Assembly: GCA_034231615.1 (NCBI GenBank)
Contig: CM067298.1
Location: forward strand, 35,036,127-35,100,126
Length of the DNA: 64,000 nt
Direction of reading: 5' to 3'
Origin: Meghimatium bilineatum
Taxonomy: Eukaryota; Mollusca; Gastropoda; Stylommatophora; Philomycidae
Part shown: one piece after another, positions 56,687-64,000 of the stretch
Position numbering within the stretch: the stretch's first letter is position 1
How the letters are laid out: each line of letters starts with the position of its first letter
Notes under the pieces: generated by a model
Database searches by the model: none
Told to the model about the DNA's origin: nothing
The model's input: the letters and a program-made list of their open reading frames with translations, nothing else
Position numbers and translations under genes: made by a program

Positions 56687-57955
56687 CAGTGGCGTAGCGT
56701 GAATTTTTTAATTGGGGACGCCGATTGACCTTTCTTAAGTAGTTAGGAAGATCCCCCCTTTTCCCACCAGAAACGCGTATTTACGGCCCTATATAAAATA
56801 TTAACTAGTTAAAAAACACCTAATAAAATATTGTAGTGCAGCCTCACACGTCTGTTCCCCCTTTCTTCGAAAATATTCAGTGCCCTCTTAATAAATGTTG
56901 ATTCTGTTTAACGGCACTTAATAGTGTCTTCTGAGTCATCAAGGAAATCAAGCATGACAGACGATTGTTGTTGATGACATTTGAGACGTTTTTGATTCTC
57001 TTCAGTGTGCTTATAGTTATTTCACTGTTGGCTGTAGTGGTAGGTATTGTCAATACTCAACGGAGTAGTTTGTTGCTTCCTGATAGATATAGTCTAGGCT
57101 ATTTACAACAAATAAGCCAGAGAAGTTCTTTAGGAGACAAATATTTTGTCTCATCTGCATACATGTTATAAGGTTCATTTTCTAAGAGGTTGCTATCAAA
57201 GGATGGGTACTGTTTTATTGAACTATTCAATATATTCTGGGTAATTCTTTGCTGTAATCTTTAAATTAACTCTCATACACTAATTACACACACACACAAC
57301 TAATAGATTATAGCTTATGCACAGATAAAATATTCTAACAGAAAGAAGAATTCCGTTTTTCAGTTCTGAAAAATACACATCATCATAAATTATTTCTAAG
57401 CGTATGATTGATCTAAAGCCAGCGTATGCTAGAACTCTTAAATCTCTATTATCCACTGAAGACGGATGTGTCGGACTATTGGCGCAAATAAACTGGCAAC
57501 ACAGCGCATTTTTATTTTATGGACTACATCGTACTGAAAATCTAGTAGAAACATTGTGCTGCAACAAGAAAGATTCAGCAGGAGTTTTAGAATGAATGAT
57601 GAAGAATAAGAGATCGCTATTAAAAGATCAAAGGTCAGGTAATTAGCAACCAATAGCGATCATGATTAAGCTATGACGTTTTGGCGTCAAACACAGATGC
57701 ATTTCAAAAAAGAAGAATAACTTTCGATGATCTTTCTGTTATGATTATAGGCTTTCTTTTTGTTCGCTTTACACACATGCATGCCTTCCTGTGCCATTTC
57801 TTATTACTTTTTTTGTTTTAAAACGGCGAAAACTTTATTATAATATATTTATATATATTTGCAGCATATAACTAAATATGTATGTGCTATTTAAGTTTTT
57901 TAATCATGGGAGGGGACGCCGAACATTTATGGCGTCTATTGACGCTACGCCACTG
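56687..57955. mobile_element. Non-autonomous hAT element upstream of exon 4
   Basis: 1,269 bp with terminal inverted repeats CAGTGGCGTAGCGT / ACGCTACGCCACTG (14 bp, exact) and a perfect 8-bp target duplication ATGTTTTC (56679-56686 and 57956-57963). GGGGACGCC recurs inside both ends. No hAT transposase was recognised. The interior holds a decayed minus-strand stretch resembling a LINE YAD(D) region (57180-56940) and a SINE B copy. The right end is only 51 bp before pyruvate kinase exon 4. Confidence 0.95.
57455..57605 (+). repeat. SINE family B copy nested in hAT element
   Basis: GAAGACGGATGTGTCGGACTA, then GCGCATTTTTATTTTATGGAC, ending AGAATGAATGATGAAGAATAAG. Confidence 0.8.
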
Positions 57956-58006
57956 ATGTTTTCTAACGATGTACAAACCCACTTAACGATTGTTTGCCGT
58001 TTTCAG

Positions 58007-58122
58007 GGATGCAATCTACCGGGCACCCAAGTTGACTTGCCAGCGGTATCTGGGAAAGATAAACAGGACCTTTTGTTCGGCGTGGAGCAAAATGTCGACA
58101 TGATCTTCGCCTCATTTATTCA
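58007..58122 (+). CDS. PK: Pyruvate kinase exon 4
   Basis: Encodes residues 223-260 plus two bases: [20 protein letters not shown], then [18 protein letters not shown]. This is the return from the B to the A domain; G(V/C)NLPG..VDLPA and FG.E..VDM.FASFI are family signatures. The acceptor is GTTTTCAG and the donor GTAAGA. It enters in phase 0 and leaves in phase 2. An apparent longer frame starting at 57878 is an artefact: its N-terminal part is the end of the adjacent hAT element read in the same frame. Confidence 0.95.
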
Positions 58123-58369
58123 GTAAGAAGCCACACCACTAAAATAGTTTACTTCGTACCCTCTCGTTATGTCAACAATTTCTAGCTGCTGATCTAGTGT
58201 ATTCATTTTATGCAATCTGTATACTATAAGACGAATGTATACATCACCAGCAGCAGTAGACCAGTATTGCAATCACTTGATGTATTCTTTTAGTGATGAC
58301 TAATAGCCATGTTTATATTTAGTTGAGATTCCTCTCGTCTTCTTATAGTCCTATTTTAACCCATTTTAC

Positions 58370-58580
58370 TTATTTATTTAAAAATTGTAACCTATTTTTG
58401 TTTATTTATTTTAAAATTTTAACCTATTTTATTATTTTATTTAAAATTGTAACCCATATTTATTTATTTATTTAAAATTGTAACCCATTTTATTTATTTA
58501 TTTAAAATTGTAACCCATTTTATTTATTTATTTAAAATTTTAACCTAGTTTTGTTTATTTATTTTAAAATTGTAACCTAT
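58370..58580. repeat. AT-rich tandem, unit about 36 bp
   Basis: TTTATTTATTTAAAATTGTAA followed by CC(C/T)A repeats about six times with drift. Confidence 0.9.
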
Positions 58581-58639
58581 GTGATATATTTATTATTTTT
58601 TATTATTATCTAGTTCTTATAGTTTATGCAGGTTCGTAC

Positions 58640-58985
58640 TGGTTATCAAGTCTTTCCCCTGTCTTCTGTTTCGTCTTTTGTCAATCATGTCCGATATCGA
58701 AGTTCTCCCATGCCACAATGTCAGGTTGTCACTGCTGATCTTGCACTACCCATCTAATTCTTCAACTTTCATGTTCTCACGATGTGTTCATCTCATGATG
58801 TATCCAAAAAATGTGAACTGCCGCTTTCTGATACAAGTGAGCAACTCTCTTTTTGAATTAATTTATTGCAAGACATCTTGATTACATTTTGTATATGTCC
58901 GTGGTATTCTTAACATTCTTCTATAAAACCACATCTATTGACTCTATTAACTATTTTGTTGATTGTCCAAGATTCACTTTCATAC
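58640..58985 (-). pseudogene. LINE ORF2 C-terminal fragment in intron 4
   Basis: The minus strand begins FLEMYESESWTINKIVNRVN, then a frame change and pieces matching the C-terminal blocks near 17190-17400 (ATTCTTAACATTCTTCTATA on the plus strand in both). Strongly decayed. Its 5' side abuts the 30-bp minisatellite. Confidence 0.6.
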
Positions 58986-59039
58986 ATTTCTAGGAAACCC
59001 ATAGGTCATTGAAATATCGGGATCCTCTCACAAATGCTA

Positions 59040-59600
59040 ATGTTGATAAAACACCAAGGAAGTGCACGTTTGTTGAAAAAATGCCGAACGAGTACACATT
59101 TGTTGATAGAATGCCAGAGGAGTATACGTTTGTTGATGGAATGCCAGAGGAGTATACGTTTGTTGATGGAATGCCAGAGGAGTATACGTTTGTTGATGGA
59201 ATGCCAGAGGAGTATACGTTTGTTGATGGAATGCCAGGGAGTATACGTATGTTGATAGAATGTCGAGGGAGTACACATTTGTTGATAGAATGCCGGAGTA
59301 GTATACGTTTGTTGATGGAATGCCAGGGAGTATACGTATGTTGATAGAATGTCGAGGGAGTACACATTTGTTGATAGAATGCAGGAGTAGTATACGTTTG
59401 TTGATGGAATGTTAGGGACTGCAAGTTTGTTGACAGAATGCCGAACGAGTACACATTGATATAATGCCGAGGGAGTACACGGTTTTTGATAGAATGTAGA
59501 GGGAGTACACGGTTCTTGATAGAATGTAGAGGGTGTACACGTTTGGTGATAGAATGTAGAGGGAGTACACGTTTGTTGATAGAATGCCGATGGAAAATTG
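59040..59600. repeat. 30-bp minisatellite, about 18 units
   Basis: The unit TATACGTTTGTTGATGGAAT plus GCCAGAGGAG is perfect over four units at 59120-59240 and drifts outward (ACACG/ATACG; AGGGAGT/AGAGGAGT). Several frames on both strands stay open because 30 is divisible by three. No protein is inferred. Confidence 0.97.
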
Positions 59601-60486
59601 TAGTTCCATGAATATGTTTTTTAGTTTGTTGTTTCATAAGATGACGCCAATGATTTTTGGGATCATGTCCTAGTGTTGATCACTGTATTCTTTCATCACA
59701 TTTAAAGGTTTTGTGATTCTGATTTATAAGCTGACTTCATTGAATTAGTTTTTTGTTTTAAAACTATCTGTAGTCAATCACCCAATCCCGTAGCTATGGT
59801 AGAGTAGATGGTGGTTTTGAGAAGTTCAACTTAATATACTTATGAAAATAAAACTATATCTAACAGCACATACCAAAGGCAAATACTTTTTTGTCTCGTT
59901 AAGATAAAGCTACCGAAAATATAGTGGTATCTCCCAAAATTATCCCCCTAAATAAAACTTTTTCAGCTTACACTTCCCTTAGATCTTTTATTGTGCAAAG
60001 ACTTTACAGACTCTCCACGTTTATACTCAAATTTAATCCCAGTGCAACTTTTTCAAACACATCATAATTCCAAGAAACTACATGACAAATTGTGCATGCT
60101 TAACGTAGGTAAAACATTGTTTATCTCTTTTCACCAGCACGAGATTTTCATTAGGTCATAGTCAATTAACTGTAATTTAAAGAATTATTTTTATTTGGAA
60201 CAATAGTGGCGAAAATTCGCATTGAGATCACCTCACTCTGCCAAGCAGGGATGGGGAACCCCCGTTCATTTGGTAACTCACTGACCTAAACGAAGTGAAA
60301 GGCTTTTTTATAGGAACAAATCAAATTAGCAAAGTCGTATCTATATATCTGCAATCAATAGTTGTCCGATCTATCTGTTTATATATGTAGTATGTCTGTG
60401 TGACTCTCCGTCTATCCATTATTTATAAATCTGTCTATCTATTCGTTCTTCAAAATACATTCACGTGTTTTAATTTCTTACTAGAT
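59601..60486. other. Intron 4 spacer, nothing recognised
   Basis: AT-rich and unassigned. Confidence 0.4.
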
Positions 60487-60741
60487 CCGTAGATAAGCGG
60501 GGGGTTGGGGTGTTAATTCCCTCCCCCTCCAACAAATCGGACCATGACTTTTAGTACTATGAACTTGACCAAAGGCGGGATGAAAGCTAATCTCCTCTCC
60601 TCACACCTCAGCTATTTTCCACAAAAAAAAGACATCAAATTTGTTTTAATCAAAAGAGGAAAATTGTCACACGAAACACACGAATGACTTTTTTTAGGTG
60701 ATCTCTCCCCCCCCCCCCCAGTGATGAGAACATATCTACGG
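60487..60741. mobile_element. MITE family D, complete copy
   Basis: 255 bp beginning CCGTAGATA and ending TATCTACGG, with inner G-rich (GGGGGGTTGGGG) and C-rich (CCCCCCCCCCC) ends that also pair. No coding. Target duplication not determined. Confidence 0.7.
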
Positions 60742-60784
60742 TCCTGTTTCTTAGTATGGTTTTTACATATTATATGGACTAGGG

Positions 60785-61019
60785 CCGTAGATATGACTTT
60801 ATTAATGAGAATTATTTATTAGAAAAGAAGCTTTTCACTTCCTTTCGTGGGACTTTCAGCGAAAACAGTAGTTTTCTGTAATTGCAATCCCGTGGAGGTT
60901 TTGCTATCCTGTTTTCATATTTGTGGTGCTCCCTTTATTATTAATTATGTTCTATATGTCTAATAAGGAGAGAGAGTGTAACTCTCAAGTCCCCCCTTCT
61001 CTTCCTCACGTATCTATGG
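60785..61019. mobile_element. MITE family D, second adjacent copy
   Basis: CCGTAGATA at the left and TATCTATGG at the right, with a C-run before the right end. It follows the first copy after only 43 bp. Confidence 0.65.
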
Positions 61020-61069
61020 GTATTATTTTCTAAAACAAATATCAATACTGTATGTTTCCAGTTAGGGAG

Positions 61070-61262
61070 TTGCATGGAAGCTGCGCATGGCGTGTGTGAT
61101 ACAGGCCGCATGCCCTTTATATTGCCACGTCATGTACAGGGTGAGTTTCTTGTTTCTTTTAAATTTACCCTCCGTTAGAAAAATCAGTCTTTACCGGGTG
61201 TCGAACTTCTGGACCGTTGTGGAGACCAACGCTCTAGCTGCTTGGCCATACGCCACACAGTC
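61070..61262 (-). repeat. SINE family E copy
   Basis: The body GTGTGATACAGGCCGCATGC followed by CATGTACAGGGTGAGTTTC, then the inverted B box CGGGTGTCGAACTTC and inverted A box CTGCTTGGCCATACGCC. It ends about 120 bp before exon 5. Confidence 0.75.
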
Positions 61263-61384
61263 TTATATGAATGGGTATACATTTGAGTGTGTATCTGTAT
61301 TTAAAAAGTATGTCTTATCTGACACACACCTAAAAAGACGACATAGAGTGCCACTATGATTAACCTTAAATATATTAATCTCAG

Positions 61385-61564
61385 AAACGGGGGGAGGTAT
61401 TCAAGAAATACGAAGCATTCTCGGAGACAAGGGCAAGCACATCAAGATACTAGCCAAGATAGAGAGCTTTGCAGGCATTTACAACTTCAATGAGATCCTA
61501 CAGGAGTGTGACGGTGCTATGGTAGGCTAGAGGAGACATGGGCATTGAAATTCCACCAGAAAAG
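61385..61564 (+). CDS. PK: Pyruvate kinase exon 5, with two single-base insertions
   Basis: Encodes about residues 262-320. Readable blocks are GIQEIRSILGDKGKHIKILA, then KIESFAGIYNFNEILQECDG and AMV, and in the next frame RGDMGIEIPPEK. KIE holds the catalytic lysine and a metal-binding glutamate; GDMG holds the metal-binding aspartate. The acceptor (TCTCAG) and donor (GTAATC) are sound, but relative to exon 4 (phase 2) one base is extra in the run of six G at 61389-61394, and a second extra G at 61525-61526 creates TAG at 61528. Either removes the frame; with both discounted the exon fits exons 4 and 6 exactly. Assembly or consensus error is the simplest reading, a loss-of-function allele the alternative. 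Confidence 0.9.
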
Positions 61565-62139
61565 GTAATCTCGTTAGAAGCAGTCCAGCACAGGTTTAAC
61601 ACTAATTCGTCGGCACGGACAATAATTTAATTATTAATGCTTGGAACGTGTGTGTCTGTCTTACAGTTTATTCGAATCGTGACTATTGGTCTGCAATTTG
61701 ATTTTAATCGGTTGAAGATTTCTTTCTAGATTTGCCTGCATCGATTAGTTAAGTATTTCCTTCCTCTTAATCTCTTTTGTGTATTTCTCTCAGTGTAAAA
61801 CTCGCTGTAAATGAATATATCTAACTATTTAATAGCAATCTACACACAAACAGTGATCTGAGTTACAACATTTTGTTATCGTTACTTGAATAAATAGTCT
61901 CAATAAATCATTTCAGACCACACAATATGTTATCTTCGCTTAGTAGTGAACTCCCGGTGACTTTAACATTACCATTTTCTTATTATCAGAATAAGTTGTC
62001 ACAATCTTTTTTGTCGATTGTTTATCATTGTTTATCATTAATGTTTCTATAATTTCCGTTTTACTTTAATTTTCTATATTTGATTATCTGTACACGTAAT
62101 ACGGCAAATTAATATCGAAATATACACGATAGACACATT
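61565..62139. other. Intron 5, unassigned
   Basis: AT-rich, no repeat recognised before the AT microsatellite. Confidence 0.5.
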
Positions 62140-62189
62140 TATATATATATATATATTATATATATATATATATAGTATATATAATTATA

Positions 62190-62239
<50 letters not shown>

Positions 62240-62282
62240 ATATTATATATATATAATAATATTATATATATATATATATATA

Positions 62283-62322
<40 letters not shown>

Positions 62323-62325
62323 GTA
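62140..62325. repeat. Imperfect (TA)n microsatellite
   Basis: About 186 bp of TA repeats with ATTATA and TAGTATA interruptions, ending 26 bp before exon 6. Confidence 0.95.
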
Positions 62326-62351
62326 CTTAACGTATTTCCATTTTTGTCAAG

Positions 62352-62538
62352 GTCTTTATAGCTCAGAAGATGATGATATCTGCGTGTAACGCTGCAGGGA
62401 AACCAGTGATATGTGCTACACAAATGCTTGAGAGCATGACCTACAAACCTCGAGCTACACGTGCAGAGTCAAACGATGTTGCCAATGCAGTTTTAGACGG
62501 ATCAGACTGTGTTATGTTATCAGGAGAATCAGCAAAAG
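62352..62538 (+). CDS. PK: Pyruvate kinase exon 6
   Basis: Encodes residues 321-382 plus one base: [20 protein letters not shown], then [20 protein letters not shown], then [20 protein letters not shown] and [18 protein letters not shown] (with the catalytic Thr) and the [21 protein letters not shown](T/S)AKG end of the A domain are unmistakable. The donor is GTGATC after AAAAG, phase 1 out; the frame past it reaches a stop in intron at once. The acceptor GTCAAG has only a short pyrimidine run behind the (TA)n tract. The C-terminal (allosteric) domain, roughly the last 150 residues, is not in the window. Confidence 0.95.
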
Positions 62539-62978
62539 GTGATCCTGTGATTTGCATGTAGTCTTTTATCAATATGTGTTAGTGAATGTTAGAACGACAA
62601 TGATAATGAAAAAAAAACCCTAATGGAACACGACTTTATCACACTTGTTGTCTATGTCAGGTGGTGGAGTTTTACCGTCAGCTCTGGATGAGTTTTACTT
62701 TTGCATTCGTTTCTTGTGATAGGTTCGGGTAGGTTTTCCTGTGCAAGTCCAAGATGACTGCTTGACTCAATATGGCTGTTTGGTGCAATGCCACGAACTC
62801 AATATTTATCTGCTGTTAATGAGACTTTGGTGTGACTTCTTGCAATTTTGGGGCATGCTGCATACAAAGGGTTGATTCCTTGCAGGAAGTCCAGGCGTGA
62901 GTCTCGAGGAGGCTTCCCCACATCAGAAATCATAGGGTAAGGGTAGCCATACCCCAGTCTCAAAGACTTTAGTTGAAA
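62539..62978. other. Intron 6, unassigned repeat-like DNA
   Basis: Even composition from 62640 to 62960 (GGTGGTGGAGTTTTACCGTC, then GTAGCCATACCCCAGTCTC) suggests an unrecognised interspersed repeat. Confidence 0.35.
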
Positions 62979-63156
62979 TCAAATAATCAGAAAATATCGT
63001 GCCTACTTACATCGAAAGAACCGAATAATCAAACAATATCGTGTCTAATCTCATTAACAGAACCGAATAATCAAACAATATCGTGTCTAACCTCATTAAC
63101 AGAACCGAATAATCAAACAATATCGTGTCTAATCTCATTAACAGAACTGAATAATT
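62979..63156. repeat. 42-bp minisatellite, about four units
   Basis: CCGAATAATCAAACAATATC recurs at 63021, 63063 and 63105 (42-bp period), with diverged first and last units. Confidence 0.95.
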
Positions 63157-63224
63157 AGACATTCGGTCATGCTGTTTGCTTTGCTTTCACGAAGTAATTT
63201 TTTCGAAATCGAGTCACTTATTCA

Positions 63225-63345
63225 GCTGCATTTTTTGGTTACTAAGTTATGTTCCGAGAGGTACTCTAGATTAGCACCTTGCTGCTCTGATAAAATAGAC
63301 ATGGTGCATATATAGAAAGTCGAGTATAATAAACTCTGTCCTCTA
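63225..63345 (+). repeat. SINE family C, 3' part
   Basis: GAGGTACTCTAGATTAGCAC to GAGTATAATAAACTCTGTCC resembles the bodies at 31740-31830 and 52920-53015. Confidence 0.5.
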
Positions 63346-64000
63346 CATTAGCACATGAGTAGTATAATAGGTTAATTTGGATATATTTTTTCCTGCCGCA
63401 AAGAATATATAAGGATTAATTTGGCGCAAAAGACAAAGAAGGATTAATTCCAAGGGACACAATTCCGATATCTCCGGTCTTTACTTGTTGATATTGTTGT
63501 GATGTCATGTCAGAGTAAATTGTCATAATGCGTGACGGTCTCTACATACAAGAATTATTCTCAAAAACCCTTTATCTCTTCTGTTTTGATGTTACATAGG
63601 CCTAAACTGTGTTAATTTTTGTTGTTACGTCTTGCTATAACCAACTTGGTATAATTGTATGTCTAATTCTGTGTTTGTTGCAACTCCATGATATAACCGA
63701 GGGAGTATGATGTGTATAAATATTCCGTCTCCTTACAAAGAACGGCTATAAAAACCCAGCGGCTTCTATCTAACTTGTGTTATTTCTAATCAATAGTGGT
63801 CAACCTGTCTATGTTTTAAGTGTATATGTCGTTTTATTGTTCGTAGAGGGTTGCATAGGGCCTTCCGAGTAGTTGATGATTATTACGTAAACAATAACCT
63901 AGGGTTTGTTGTAACGTAGGTGTTGGTAGAATACACAGGGCGGTTATTGTCAGGTCGAGTGTTACATGTGATACACTTCCTTGGTAGTATAGGTAAAAGG
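63346..64000. other. Intron 6 end of window, nothing recognised
   Basis: No pyruvate kinase exon was found here; the next exon should begin with the two bases completing a glycine codon followed by D(Y/F)P. Confidence 0.5.

Noticed and set aside
57878..58126. 82-codon ORF ending in pyruvate kinase sequence
   Set aside because: Its first 40 codons are the right end of the hAT element; the real exon starts at 58007 after a canonical acceptor.
58990..59637. Repetitive ORFs on both strands
   Set aside because: They arise from a 30-bp satellite; open on both strands because of the period.
62979..63156. CRISPR-like array
   Set aside because: Contiguous 42-bp tandem units without unique spacers, in an animal genome.

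Overview
The window is AT-rich, intron- and repeat-dominated nuclear DNA of an invertebrate animal. Short conserved exons with GT-AG borders lie in kilobase-scale introns packed with non-LTR retrotransposon debris, SINEs, hAT and Tc1 elements, Penelope-like remnants and large micro/minisatellites. The LINE and SINE content (RNase H-bearing I-clade LINEs, tRNA-headed SINEs, huge GATA arrays) recalls lophotrochozoan genomes, and a gastropod mollusc is my best guess. That assignment is inference; no species-diagnostic gene is present.

Two host genes are supported, pointing away from each other. On the minus strand, 11481-11600 is the 40-residue first coding exon of the polarity scaffold PAR-3 (PARD3). 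Its remaining exons should lie left of the window, making 1-11480 mostly its first intron. On the plus strand, six exons of pyruvate kinase (38483-38710, 48669-48894, 51849-52060, 58007-58122, 61385-61564, 62352-62538) cover the N-terminal segment, the A/B/A domains and nearly all catalytic residues. The C-terminal domain must lie beyond 64000. Exon 5 carries two apparent single-G insertions.

The 27 kb between the two start codons, and the introns, hold many 5'-truncated LINE tails on both strands. They also hold an inverted pair of Penelope-like 3' ends (17.8-18.9 kb), a 32-bp perfect inverted repeat around a related hairpin motif (26.1-26.3 kb), foldback and hAT MITEs, and several minisatellites. 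Intron 1 of pyruvate kinase contains a near full-length 4.0-kb I-clade-like LINE with an 11-bp target-site duplication, and a Tc1-like transposase remnant split by a 1.4-kb hAT element with an 8-bp duplication. Intron 3 contains a 24-bp minisatellite of about 0.9 kb, a GACA/GATA microsatellite of about 0.9 kb, and a 1.27-kb non-autonomous hAT that ends 51 bp before exon 4.

Nothing resembles a prokaryotic operon, CRISPR array or defence system. The most unusual material is the Penelope-like inverted pair with its recurring hammerhead-like hairpin, the clean nested transposon insertions, and the (GAA)n tail shared by the LINE and abundant SINEs.
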